Shown one piece after another: positions 12,688-21,051 of a DNA stretch of 35,676 bases. A program made the translations under genes and the position numbers. The DNA is from JBFWWW01 sp050245975. Its GTDB lineage: Bacteria > Pseudomonadota > Alphaproteobacteria > Rhizobiales > Hyphomicrobiaceae. The stretch covers positions 1-35,676 of the forward strand of contig JBFWWW010000019.1 of NCBI GenBank assembly GCA_050245975.1. Reading direction: 5' to 3'. The notes under the pieces were generated by a model. That model made no database searches and had not been told where the DNA came from. It worked only from the letters and a program-made list of their open reading frames with translations. Numbering within the stretch: position 1 is the first letter of the stretch; every line of letters begins with the position of its first letter.

Positions 12688-13098
12688 ATGCCCCGACCGA
12701 AAACGCCGCTGCTCGCCGCGGACTGTGTCGTCATCGACGCCCGCCGCCGCCTGCTCGTGGTGCGGCGCAAGCATCCCCCCTGCAAGGGCGGGCTCGCCCT
12801 GCCCGGCGGCTTCGTCGAGATCGGCGAGACGGTCGAGGACGCGGCGCGGCGCGAGTTGCTGGAGGAAACAGGCGTCAAAGCCGGCAAGCTGACACTGATC
12901 GGCGTCTACTCCGATCCGCGACGGGATCCGCGCGGCCACTCCGTCAGTGTTGCATTTCTGACGCGCGTGCGCTCCGCAACGCCGCGAGCCGGTGACGACG
13001 CCGCCGATGCGCTGTGGGTGACCGATTGGCGCAGCTTGCCGCTGGCCTTCGACCACGCCAAGATTCTGTCGGATGCGGCGTCCATGTTGCGGCGCTGA
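12688..13098 (+). CDS. Nudix hydrolase
   Basis: A 136-residue pyrophosphohydrolase of nucleoside diphosphates linked to another moiety. The Nudix box is complete: G, five residues, E, seven residues, then RELLEETGV, giving the metal-binding REXXEE core. The downstream YSDPRRDPRGHSVSVAFL segment resembles ADP-ribose or NADH pyrophosphatase-like members, but substrate assignment is not possible. The ATG at 12688 is preceded by GGAG at a good distance. It lies 23 bp after the S9 peptidase and 36 bp before the MFS gene, so the three are probably one transcript. Confidence 0.92.
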   Translation: MPRPKTPLLAADCVVIDARRRLLVVRRKHPPCKGGLALPGGFVEIGETVEDAARRELLEETGVKAGKLTLIGVYSDPRRDPRGHSVSVAFLTRVRSATPRAGDDAADALWVTDWRSLPLAFDHAKILSDAASMLRR

Positions 13099-13134
13099 GG
13101 CTCAAGCCCATCTCCCGGCGAACACGCACTCCCG

Positions 13135-14394
13135 ATGACCGGCCTTCTGCGACCGATCACTGCCCTGCTGCTGAGCGCGGCGATCCTGCTCATGGGGCAT
13201 GGTCTGCTGGGCGTTCTCAATCCCATTCGCGCGGACGGCGAGCATTTCACCGGGCTTCAGATCGGCATCATGGGCTCGTGTCACTATGCCGGCCTGATGC
13301 TGGGCTGTTTCGCCTGGCCGCGCTTCATCGCCGGCGTCGGCCATGTGCGCACGTTCTCCGCCCTGACGGCGATGGCGACGATCACGCCGCTCGTGCAGTC
13401 GGTGTGGCCGGAGCCCTGGACCTGGTGGGCGATGCGCGCGCTCAACGGGCTGTGCTTTGCCGGCCTGCTGATGGTGATCGAGAGCTGGCTCAACGCCTCA
13501 TCCACGATCGAGACGCGCGGCCGGATTCTCGCCGCCTACACCATCATCAACCTGACGGTCGTCACCGCCGGCATGCAGCTGACCGCGATCGGCAATCCGT
13601 ACAGCTTCGAGCTGTTCACGCTGGTCGCCATCCTCTATTCGCTCGCCGCCGTGCCGGTGGCGCTGGCGCCAACGACGGCGCCGCCTGCGCCCCGCACCGC
13701 GAAACTGCGCATCGGATGGCTGTTCAGCGTCTCTCCGGCGGCCGTGCTCGGCGCGTTTTTCACCGGCGTCGCCAATTCCGCCTTCTGGACGCTGTCGCCC
13801 CTCTATGCCAAGGGCGCCGGCTTTGCCGTGTCCGATATCCCCTGGTTTCTCACCACGGCAGCGCTGGGCGGCGCGGCGGCGCAATGGCCGGTCGGGCATC
13901 TCTCCGACAAGATCGGGCGGCGGCGGCTCGCCATCGTCTGCGCCGCGCTGGCGTCGGCCGCGGGCATCGCGCTGTTCACGGCGAGCCATATGGGCATCGC
14001 GACGATCCTGGCGCTGTCCGCGGTCTATGGCGCCTGCGCTTTCCCGATCTATACGCTCTGCGTGGCGCACGCCAACGACCTCGTGCTGCGCAAGCGCGCG
14101 GTGGAGGTGTCGAGCGGACTGCTGATGATCTTCTCGCTCGGCGCCGTGGTCGGTCCGCTGCTGGCCTCGCTGTTCATGCGGCACGCGGGCTACGGCGCGC
14201 TCTTCCTGCACTCGGCGGTCGCGCACATCACGATCGCCGGCATCATGCTGCTGCGCTCCTCGCAGCGCCCGACGGTCCCGGCCGAGCGTTCGGAGCCGTT
14301 CGTGCCGGTGCCGAAGACGACGCCGGCCGTGTTCGATCTCGACCCTCGCGCCGAGCCGGGCTCGCGCGATGAAGCGGGTGCGGCCGCCAAATAG
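13135..14394 (+). CDS. MFS transporter, YcaD-like
   Basis: A 419-residue inner-membrane protein with about twelve hydrophobic segments, split six and six by a loop around residue 185-200. The cytoplasmic loop motif WPVGHLSDKIGRRRL (about 245-265) is the D-x-x-G-R-R/K signature of the major facilitator superfamily repeated in the second half. The segment IESWLNASSTIETRGRILAAY resembles the E. coli YcaD group of uncharacterised transporters; the substrate is unknown. The C-terminal 40 residues are hydrophilic and cytoplasmic. There is no clear Shine-Dalgarno before the ATG at 13135. The stop is only 3 bp from the stop of the convergent FecR-like gene. Confidence 0.9.
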   Translation: MTGLLRPITALLLSAAILLMGHGLLGVLNPIRADGEHFTGLQIGIMGSCHYAGLMLGCFAWPRFIAGVGHVRTFSALTAMATITPLVQSVWPEPWTWWAMRALNGLCFAGLLMVIESWLNASSTIETRGRILAAYTIINLTVVTAGMQLTAIGNPYSFELFTLVAILYSLAAVPVALAPTTAPPAPRTAKLRIGWLFSVSPAAVLGAFFTGVANSAFWTLSPLYAKGAGFAVSDIPWFLTTAALGGAAAQWPVGHLSDKIGRRRLAIVCAALASAAGIALFTASHMGIATILALSAVYGACAFPIYTLCVAHANDLVLRKRAVEVSSGLLMIFSLGAVVGPLLASLFMRHAGYGALFLHSAVAHITIAGIMLLRSSQRPTVPAERSEPFVPVPKTTPAVFDLDPRAEPGSRDEAGAAAK

Positions 14395-14397
14395 CTG

Positions 14398-15153
14398 CTA
14401 CTTCCCCGCCGTCCGCAGCCAGAGCTTCAGTTGTTCGAAGCAGCCGCCCTCATAGAGGGTCTGCACGGTCTCCGTCGCGCCGGTACGCTTCTTGTCGACG
14501 AGCCGCAGCGTGAACCGGCGGATCGGCAGGTCGGGCAGCAGCAGGTCGTAGCCGCCTCCGTCCACCTTGGCGAGGTTGGCCGGCCACGGGATCGTGTGCG
14601 TGTTGGCAGGCCATATGATTTCGGCCCTGCCGCCCTTCGGATCGACGATCACCGCACGCTGCGTAATCATCGCGTTGGTCCGCACCAGCTCCAGCGGCGC
14701 GTCGCGCTCGAGACAGAGCACGTCCTCCGCCGTCAGCGGAATGGTGTTCCACGCGAACTGGAGCGGACGCACGGACTTCGACACGTTGGGACGCACCGAT
14801 CGCGTCGCGCCGACCGGCTTGTCCGATCCTTCGCCGGTGGCCAGCTCTGTCACCTTGCGCCAAAGCTTCTTGTCGAGCGGCTCTCCCTTGGCCACATCGC
14901 GCACGGCCCCGGCATAGGGCCCTTTGATGGTCTGCGTGCGCCCCGTGGGCAGCAGCAGCGTGACCGAGCCGCCCGATGGGACTTCGATACGCGTGCCGTC
15001 CTTGAGCTCGCTGCCGCGTGCCAGCGCGGAAACGCTGGAATCCAGCACCAGCGCGTCGGCCCGCGCGGCCGGCGCCTGCAATCCCAGGCCGAGGGCTGCC
15101 AATGCGCCTGCCGCCAGGACGAACGCGCCGCGACGGAAGAATTCGGAAAACAT
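14398..15153 (-). CDS. Exported FecR-like domain protein, partner of the CHASE2 protein
   Basis: A 251-residue protein with a signal peptide (FVLAAGALAALGLGLQ, cleavage near ARADA). Residues about 38-80 have the look of a FecR-type beta domain: GSELKDGTRIEVPSGG, then VTLLLPTGRTQTIKGP. A Lys/Arg-rich middle follows, then a second beta-rich part with conserved-looking W and C residues (VLCLERDAPLEL and GGCFEQLKLWL). I do not recognise the C-terminal half. It is predicted periplasmic. GAGGTGG precedes the ATG at 15153. It is the second gene after the CHASE2 protein (73 bp gap). The pairing of FecR-like and CHASE2 genes suggests a shared envelope-sensing role, which is inference. Confidence 0.72.
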   Translation of the reverse strand: MFSEFFRRGAFVLAAGALAALGLGLQAPAARADALVLDSSVSALARGSELKDGTRIEVPSGGSVTLLLPTGRTQTIKGPYAGAVRDVAKGEPLDKKLWRKVTELATGEGSDKPVGATRSVRPNVSKSVRPLQFAWNTIPLTAEDVLCLERDAPLELVRTNAMITQRAVIVDPKGGRAEIIWPANTHTIPWPANLAKVDGGGYDLLLPDLPIRRFTLRLVDKKRTGATETVQTLYEGGCFEQLKLWLRTAGK

Positions 15154-15226
15154 GCTGCCACCTCACCGGTTGGCGCCGCAGCCCGTGGCAGCCGGCGCGC
15201 ACAGTTGCCTCGACATTACGCTGTCT

Positions 15227-16420
15227 TCACGCTGTCTTCTTGCGGCGCTCGACGCCGAGCAGTTTCCCCAACACGAAGCCGGCGACGTTGCCCATGAACC
15301 AGGCGGCCAGCGCGGCTGTGAAGGGCAATATAATCCGATAGCGCTGGAATATGAAAAGATCGAGCCCGACGAGCAGCGCGGTCGGCACCGTGCCATTCCA
15401 CCATCCGAACCGGCTGTTGCGCATGAACCAGCCGACGGGAAATCCCAGCAGCGCCAGCGCGAAGATCAGCGGCCAGACCATTTCCTCGTCCAGCCTCTTG
15501 ACCGAGCGGTGGTCCAAGAGCTCCGCGATCATTTGTGCGTGAATGAACACGCCGTGCTGGCGCCCGCCGTCGCCTTCGGCCAGCGGCGTCGTATGGGCGT
15601 CGCGGTCGGCGAAGATGCCGCCCACCAGGATCAGGCGTCCCTTGAGCCTGGCGCCGATGGCCTGGCCCAGCGGCGACGACGGCGCAGCCGCGGCTGCGAG
15701 AACCACCTGCGCGGGAAGCTGGAAGAACGTGTCCGTATCGGCCGGCTTCAGGAGCCAGGCGATGCGCGCCCGCGGATCGGGCTCGCCTGCGCCGTCCGTC
15801 TCCGCGATCAGCGCCGAGAAGCTGCGGACGTATTCGCCGCCCTCCGCGGGACCGGCGCGGGACCGCACTACGTTGTCCTGGTCATAGTGCAGGTTGATGT
15901 AACCCACCGCGCGGCCGGTGGCGCCCAGGAACTCCTTCTGGTACGCGCGCTCGCGGTCGGAGAGATCGACGCGCTGGTCGGCGATGCCGAGCACGATCCG
16001 CGCGCGCGCCTCCGCCAGCGTCTTGATCAGTTCCTTGTCCTTGTCCGGCTCGGTCGGCTTCAGGAACAGCAGGTCGAAGCCGACTGCCGCCACGCCCAGC
16101 CGGTCGAGGGAGCGCACCAGCTCCGACAGCATGTGCCGGTCGATGGGCGAGGTGTAGGGATAGTCCGCGAGCGTGTCGTCGTTGATGACGACGACGGCGA
16201 TGCGCGCATGCTGCTCGGGCGCCTTGTCCGACAGCAGCGCGGTGCGCCAGTCGGCCGTCCAGTGTTCCAGCCGGAGCAGCGCCGGCGCGACCGTCGTGAG
16301 GCAGAACACGATGGCAGTGACGACCGCGGCGGAAATGACGGCGAGCAGGAACGTGTTGAGCCCACGCCTGCGCGCGCGCACCTCGCCCGAGGTCGAACCG
16401 CGACCTTTTCCGTCTGCCAC
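15227..16420 (-). CDS. CHASE2 domain membrane protein without a recognisable output domain
   Basis: CHASE2 is an extracytoplasmic sensor domain usually fused to adenylate cyclase, histidine kinase or GGDEF output. Here about 397 residues comprise an N-terminal membrane helix (about 22-46), a periplasmic CHASE2 domain (about 47-310) and three C-terminal membrane helices (about 315-390). The protein then stops at ERRKKTA. CHASE2 hallmarks include VVVINDDTLADYPYTSPIDR, AAVGFDLLF and the late DAHTTPLAEGDGG / GVFIHAQMIAELL segment. No kinase or cyclase follows in frame or downstream; the next gene encodes the exported FecR-like protein. Two consecutive GTG codons (16423, 16420) are candidate starts. 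The second was chosen because GGAGG lies 6 bp from it and only 3 bp from the first. It is divergent from matB across 205 bp. Confidence 0.85.
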   Translation of the reverse strand: MADGKGRGSTSGEVRARRRGLNTFLLAVISAAVVTAIVFCLTTVAPALLRLEHWTADWRTALLSDKAPEQHARIAVVVINDDTLADYPYTSPIDRHMLSELVRSLDRLGVAAVGFDLLFLKPTEPDKDKELIKTLAEARARIVLGIADQRVDLSDRERAYQKEFLGATGRAVGYINLHYDQDNVVRSRAGPAEGGEYVRSFSALIAETDGAGEPDPRARIAWLLKPADTDTFFQLPAQVVLAAAAAPSSPLGQAIGARLKGRLILVGGIFADRDAHTTPLAEGDGGRQHGVFIHAQMIAELLDHRSVKRLDEEMVWPLIFALALLGFPVGWFMRNSRFGWWNGTVPTALLVGLDLFIFQRYRIILPFTAALAAWFMGNVAGFVLGKLLGVERRKKTA

Positions 16421-16625
16421 CACGTCCCTCCCGCCCAGCGTGGCCAGAGCCTAAGGTCAGGCCGGACGCGAAACAAGGCGCGGATCGGTGCCAGGAGCCG
16501 GCGGGATGACCGGCTCGCCCTCTGCAAGCTCCAGTTGCATGGCGTGGTGAACCGCTGGTAAGTCAGGTAGCAACAAATTTTTCTGGCCCGTTGGCGAGCC
16601 CGGAATTCAGGCAGGGGATCGGTGC

Positions 16626-18158
16626 ATGTCCGCAAGCGGCAATTTCTATGCGGCGCTGGAGGCGAAGGCCCGCGCCACAGGGGCGGGCCCAGCCATAGCC
16701 CCTCCTGGCGGGGCGGCGCTGAGCTACGCCGGCCTTGCCGACGACGTCGCCCGCATGGCGCGCGCTCTGGAGCGCCTCGGCGTGAAGGCCGGCGACCGCG
16801 TCACCGCGCAGGTGGACAAGTCCATCCCCAATGTCTGTCTCTACCTCGCCACCCTCAAGACCGGCGCGATCTTCAATCCCCTCAACACGGCCTATACGGC
16901 CGCCGAGCTCGACTATTTCGTCGGCGATGCCGAACCCACCCTCGTGGTCATGCCCGAGAGCAAACTCGCCCAGATGGCGAAGCGTGCCGCGGGCGTTGCC
17001 TACGCCAGCATGGAAGCCGACGGCACCGGCTCGCTGCTGGAGGCCGCGCGCGGCCAGAGCGCGGACTACGCGACGCGCGAGCGCGACACCGACGACATTG
17101 CCGCGCTGCTCTACACCTCCGGCACGACCGGGCGCTCCAAGGGGGCGATGATCACCCACGGCAACCTGTCCTCGAACGCGCACGCGCTGCACAAGATCTG
17201 GGATTTCAGGCCCGGCGACGTCCTGCTGCACGCGCTGCCGATCTTCCACGTGCATGGCCTGTTCGTCGCGCTGCATACGGCGATGCTCAATGGCTCGAAG
17301 ATGCTGTGGCTCGACAAGTTCGACCTGGCGGAGGTCCTGCGGCTGCTGCCGGAGGCCACCGTCATGATGGGCGTGCCGACCTTTTATACGCGCCTGCTGG
17401 CCCAGCCGGAGTTCGGCACCGCGATGTGCCGGAACATGCGGCTCTTCATCTCCGGATCGGCGCCGCTGCTTGCGGAGACCCATCGCGAGTTCGAAGCGCG
17501 CACGGGCCAGCGCATCCTCGAGCGCTACGGCATGACGGAAGCGGGCATGATCACCTCGAACCCGTGCGTCGGCGGCGAGCGGGTCGCCGGCACGGTCGGA
17601 TACGCGCTGCCCGACGTCTCGCTGCGCGTCGTGGACGAGAACAAGCGCGTTCTCGGCGCCGGCGAGGTCGGTGTGCTGGAGGTCAAGGGCCCCAACGTCT
17701 TCAAGGGCTACTGGCGCAACCCCGAGAAGACGCGCGAGGACTTCCGCGAGGACGGCTATTTCATCACCGGCGACATGGCCACCATGGCCGCCGACGGACG
17801 CGTCACCATCGTCGGGCGCGCCAAGGACCTCATCATCACGGGCGGCTTCAACGTCTACCCGAAGGAGGTCGAGGGCGAGATCAACAGCCTGCCCGGCGTC
17901 GCCGAGTCCGCCGTGGTCGGCGTGCCGCATCCCGATTTCGGCGAAGGCATCGTCGCCGTGCTCACGCCGCTGCCGGGACAGGCCCTCCCAAGCGAGGACG
18001 AGGTGCTGAAATCGCTTTCGACGCGCCTTGCCAAGTTCAAGCTGCCCAAGCGCGTGTTCGCCGTCGATGCCCTGCCCCGCAATGCCATGGGCAAGGTGCA
18101 GAAGAACGAGCTGTCCGCCCGCTATCGCGAGACGTTCAAGGTCGCGGCCAAGCGCTGA
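16626..18158 (+). CDS. matB: Malonyl-CoA synthetase (MatB-type, malonate/methylmalonate--CoA ligase)
   Basis: Activates malonate (or methylmalonate) to the CoA thioester using ATP, forming AMP. The 510-residue length is typical. The adenylate-forming core motif is YTSGTTGRSKGA (from Y163), followed by the A5-region ERYGMTEAGMITSNP, which with GERVAGTVGYALPDV is the MatB pattern rather than a fatty-acid ligase pattern. GYFITGDMA, VGRAKDLIITGGFNVYPKEVE and the catalytic Lys K490 (MGKVQKNEL) complete the C-terminal domain. Start 16626 has a GGGGAT-type weak site upstream. No malonyl-CoA decarboxylase or malonate carrier gene adjoins it. The stop lies 2 bp from the stop of the convergent MOSC gene. 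Confidence 0.93.
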   Translation: MSASGNFYAALEAKARATGAGPAIAPPGGAALSYAGLADDVARMARALERLGVKAGDRVTAQVDKSIPNVCLYLATLKTGAIFNPLNTAYTAAELDYFVGDAEPTLVVMPESKLAQMAKRAAGVAYASMEADGTGSLLEAARGQSADYATRERDTDDIAALLYTSGTTGRSKGAMITHGNLSSNAHALHKIWDFRPGDVLLHALPIFHVHGLFVALHTAMLNGSKMLWLDKFDLAEVLRLLPEATVMMGVPTFYTRLLAQPEFGTAMCRNMRLFISGSAPLLAETHREFEARTGQRILERYGMTEAGMITSNPCVGGERVAGTVGYALPDVSLRVVDENKRVLGAGEVGVLEVKGPNVFKGYWRNPEKTREDFREDGYFITGDMATMAADGRVTIVGRAKDLIITGGFNVYPKEVEGEINSLPGVAESAVVGVPHPDFGEGIVAVLTPLPGQALPSEDEVLKSLSTRLAKFKLPKRVFAVDALPRNAMGKVQKNELSARYRETFKVAAKR

Positions 18159-18160
18159 GC

Positions 18161-18721
18161 CTAGACCGGCGCCAGTGCCGTCCACGGCTGCGGCGGCAGG
18201 ACGGCCGTTATGTGGTCGCCCGCGCGCACCACGCCGCCGTTCGCCACGGTCGCCATGACGCCCGCCTTGCGGATCAGGCTGCCGTCGGCCGCGCGGCCGA
18301 GCGTTGCCGCCATCAGCCCCTTGGCGACCGCATCGAGCTGCCAGCACGGGTTGCGCAAGCCCGTGACGACCACCACGGCGTCGTCACCGATCTCGAGCCG
18401 TGTTCCTGCCGGCAGATCGAGAAGCGCGATGCCGCGCGTCGTGATGTTCTCGCCGATACGGCCCGGCGCGAGGTCGAAGCCGCGCCCGCGCAGCTCATCC
18501 AGCAGCTCGGCGTGCAGCAGGTGGACCTGGCGCAGGTTCGGCTGGCTCGGGTCGCGCGCGACCCGCGAGCGATGCTTGACCGTCTCGCCCAAGTGCGCGT
18601 CGCCCTCGACGCCGAGCCCCGCCAGCAGGCGGATCGCCGCCTGGTTCGGTTTCGCCATCGTGTGCCCCGGGCTGAGGCTGACGGCGATGACCGTGCCCGC
18701 CGGCGGCAACGGCTCAGCCAT
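18161..18721 (-). CDS. MOSC domain protein
   Basis: A 186-residue protein made almost entirely of a MOSC (molybdenum cofactor sulfurase C-terminal) beta-barrel. Features visible are GVEGDAHLGETVKHRSR near the N-terminus, LRQVHLLHAELLDEL, the GRIGENITTRGI turn, and the conserved Cys in TGLRNPCWQLD, the residue that carries persulfide in the family. This resembles YiiM/MOSC-only proteins, which deal with N-hydroxylated compounds or metal-sulphur chemistry; the function here is unknown. The start at 18721 overlaps the end of the PaaK-like gene by 8 bp, which implies translational coupling and membership in the transporter operon. A longer open frame upstream is not supported by homology. Confidence 0.88.
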   Translation of the reverse strand: MAEPLPPAGTVIAVSLSPGHTMAKPNQAAIRLLAGLGVEGDAHLGETVKHRSRVARDPSQPNLRQVHLLHAELLDELRGRGFDLAPGRIGENITTRGIALLDLPAGTRLEIGDDAVVVVTGLRNPCWQLDAVAKGLMAATLGRAADGSLIRKAGVMATVANGGVVRAGDHITAVLPPQPWTALAPV

Positions 18722-19952
18722 AGGTTCTGTCGTCGGCGATGATCTTGCCGTCGTTGGGCAGCGACCCCGGGGGCACGATCTCCACCTCACCCTTGAGCTT
18801 CGTCACCGCCTGCATCGTCTCGGCGAGACGTGCGGCGAGCCCCTCGGCGGCGTCGGCCGCTTCAGCCTTGAGCAGCATCGTGTCCTGCTCGCCGTTGCGG
18901 CCGACAACCAGGCGGACCCGGCCAAGGTCGGGATGGCGCTTGGCGATCTCGTTGACCTGCTCGGGATGCACGAACATGCCCTTGACCTTGGTCGTCTGGT
19001 CGGCGCGGCCCATCCAGCCCTTGATGCGCATGTTGGTGCGCCCGCACGGCGATATGCCGGGAAGGACCGCCGACAGGTCGCCGGTGGCGAGCCGGATCAT
19101 CGGGTAATCGCGGTTGAAGGAGGTGACGACGACCTCGCCCACCTCGCCGTCCGGCACCGGATCGCCCGAGCCGGGACGCACGATTTCCAGGATCACGCCC
19201 TCGTCCGCGATCATGCCGTCGAGCGCCTCGCTCTCATAGGCGATCACGCCGAGATCGGCCGTGGCATAGCACTGGAACACGGATACGCCGCGCTGCTTGT
19301 ATTCCGCGCGCAGCGAGGGAAACAGCGCTCCGCCCGAGACCAGAGCCTTCCTGATGCTCGAAGCGTTGCGGCCCTGTTCCTTGGCCTTGTCGAGCAGGAT
19401 CTTCAGGTAGTCGGGCACGCCGGTATAGACGGTCGGCTTGAGATGGGCGATCGCATCGAGCTGCTGCTCGGTGTTGCCGGGACCTGCGGCGAAGACCGTG
19501 CACCCCAGCGCACGCGCCCCGGAATCGAGGATCCAGCCCCCCGGGGTCAGGTGATAGGAGAACGTGTTGTGGACGATGTCGCCGGACCGCACGCCGGCCG
19601 CGAACAGGGCGCGCGCCGCCCGCCACCAGTCCGTGCCGGACCCCTCGGGCTCGAAGATCGGTCCGGGCGACATGAAAACGCGCGCCATGCCGTCCATGCC
19701 CGTGCGCGCAAGTCCCCCGAACGGCGGCGCGGCAACCTGCAGGTCCTTGAGTGCGGCCTTGCGCTGGATGGGCAGCTTCGCCAGCGCCTCGCGCGAGGTC
19801 ACCGCATCGGGATCGACACCCGCGAGATGCCGCGCCCAGCCGGGCGCCCCGGCCGCGGCCGCGCGGATGAGGTCGGGGAGCAGATTGAACTGCGCCAGCG
19901 CGCGAGCCTCCGGATCACGGGTCTCGAGCTGGTCGAAATGAGGTTCTGGCAT
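18714..19952 (-). CDS. PaaK-like (phenylacetate--CoA ligase family) protein with an atypical P-loop
   Basis: A 412-residue protein whose overall order follows PaaK-type adenylate-forming enzymes: N-terminal LxxLPIQRKAAL helix region, VYTGVPDYLKILLDKAKEQG, CYATADLGVIAYES, GEVVVTSFNRDYPMIRLATGDLSAV, then GRADQTTKVKGMFVHPEQV and a C-terminal Lys (K403, NDGKII). The phosphate-binding loop, normally SSGTTGxP in this family, reads SPGPIFEPEGSGTD (from S95), without the Thr-Thr-Gly core. Activity as a CoA ligase is therefore uncertain. GTG at 19961 is an alternative start; neither start has a good Shine-Dalgarno. It lies 175 bp after the LivF gene and overlaps the MOSC gene by 8 bp. The substrate is unknown; an aromatic or other carboxylic acid is a guess from family and neighbours. 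Confidence 0.82.
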   Translation of the reverse strand: MPEPHFDQLETRDPEARALAQFNLLPDLIRAAAAGAPGWARHLAGVDPDAVTSREALAKLPIQRKAALKDLQVAAPPFGGLARTGMDGMARVFMSPGPIFEPEGSGTDWWRAARALFAAGVRSGDIVHNTFSYHLTPGGWILDSGARALGCTVFAAGPGNTEQQLDAIAHLKPTVYTGVPDYLKILLDKAKEQGRNASSIRKALVSGGALFPSLRAEYKQRGVSVFQCYATADLGVIAYESEALDGMIADEGVILEIVRPGSGDPVPDGEVGEVVVTSFNRDYPMIRLATGDLSAVLPGISPCGRTNMRIKGWMGRADQTTKVKGMFVHPEQVNEIAKRHPDLGRVRLVVGRNGEQDTMLLKAEAADAAEGLAARLAETMQAVTKLKGEVEIVPPGSLPNDGKIIADDRTYG

Positions 19953-20127
19953 GAGGGTCACTTTGATGCTGGGCGTCCGGACCCGATGTCCCGGCCGTCA
20001 CGCCCGTCTTAGTGGCTGCGCCAACGGCTGGGAAGGCGCGAGCGCGCGGCGCGACGCAACGGCGCACGCTTGCCCGTCCAGCGTGTGAACACGGACACAC
20101 CGAGCCGGCGCGACACCGGGCAGAACC

Positions 20128-20967
20128 TCACGCGAGCCAGCGCTTGCGGCGCTTGTAGGACTTGACGTTACGGAAGCTCTTGCGGTCCGCGCCGCCGACG
20201 CCAAGGTAGAACTCCTTGACGTCCTCGTTGTCGCGCAGCGCCGCGGCATCGCCGTCCATCACGACGCGCCCGTTCTCGAGAATATAGCCGTAGGTGGCAT
20301 AGCGCAGCGCGACGTTGGTGTTCTGCTCGGCAAGCAGGAAGCTCACCCGCTCCTTGGAGTTGATGGTGCGCACGATCTCGAAGATCTGCTCCACGATCTG
20401 CGGCGCGAGCCCCATGGACGGCTCGTCGAGCAGCACCATCGTCGGGCTCGCCATCAGCGCGCGGCCGATGGCGCACATCTGCTGCTCGCCGCCCGACGTA
20501 TAGCCGGCCTGGCTCAGCCGCCGTTCCTTGAGGCGGGGGAAATAGGCGTAGACACGCTCGAGCGCGGCAGCCGTGCCGCCGCGGCCGTCGCGGCGGGTGA
20601 AGGCGCCGGTCAGCAGGTTTTCCTCGATCGTGAGATGACCGAAGCAATGGCGGCCTTCCATGACCTGGATGCAGCCGCGGCGCACGAGGTCGTTCGGCGT
20701 GAGGCCGTCGACGCGTTCGCCCTTGAATTCGATGGTGCCCTTCGTCACCTCGCCACGCTCGGAGCGCACGAGGTTGGAAATGGACTTGAGCGTCGTCGAC
20801 TTGCCCGCGCCGTTGGCGCCGAGCAGCGCGACGATGCCGCCCTCGGGCACGTCGAGCGAAACGCCCTTCAGCACCAGGATGACGTGATCGTAGATCACCT
20901 CGATGTTCTTGATGGACAGGATCGGGCGGGCGGGCGCCGGCTGTCCCTGAGGCATGGCGGTCGACAC
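20128..20967 (-). CDS. LIV-type ABC transporter ATP-binding protein (LivF-like)
   Basis: One of two cytoplasmic ATPases of a hydrophobic amino acid transporter family (HAAT) importer. Visible motifs are Walker A GANGAGKST, the signature region YTSGGEQQM, Walker B VLLDEPSMGL and the switch-His equivalent region LLAEQNTN. The 279-residue protein carries a basic C-terminal tail (KSFRNVKSYKRRKRWLA), longer than in classic LivF. The GTG start at 20967 was chosen because GGGAGAAG lies at the right distance; GTG at 21027 and ATG at 20955 lack this. It follows the substrate-binding protein gene by 84 bp and precedes the PaaK-like gene. LivF-like identity rests on the short helical region and the AEQN motif; the transported compound is not known. 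Confidence 0.92.
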   Translation of the reverse strand: MSTAMPQGQPAPARPILSIKNIEVIYDHVILVLKGVSLDVPEGGIVALLGANGAGKSTTLKSISNLVRSERGEVTKGTIEFKGERVDGLTPNDLVRRGCIQVMEGRHCFGHLTIEENLLTGAFTRRDGRGGTAAALERVYAYFPRLKERRLSQAGYTSGGEQQMCAIGRALMASPTMVLLDEPSMGLAPQIVEQIFEIVRTINSKERVSFLLAEQNTNVALRYATYGYILENGRVVMDGDAAALRDNEDVKEFYLGVGGADRKSFRNVKSYKRRKRWLA

Positions 20968-21051
20968 GGTCAGCTTCTCCCTGGGCAACAGCGGGAGGCG
21001 GCGGGCCGCCTCCCACGCATCTTGCACACGTTCCGCGTCAAGCGGCCGCGA

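Noticed and set aside
16563..18347. 594-codon minus-strand open frame opposite matB
   Set aside because: Composition is typical of antisense in GC-rich DNA, and matB is complete with all motifs.
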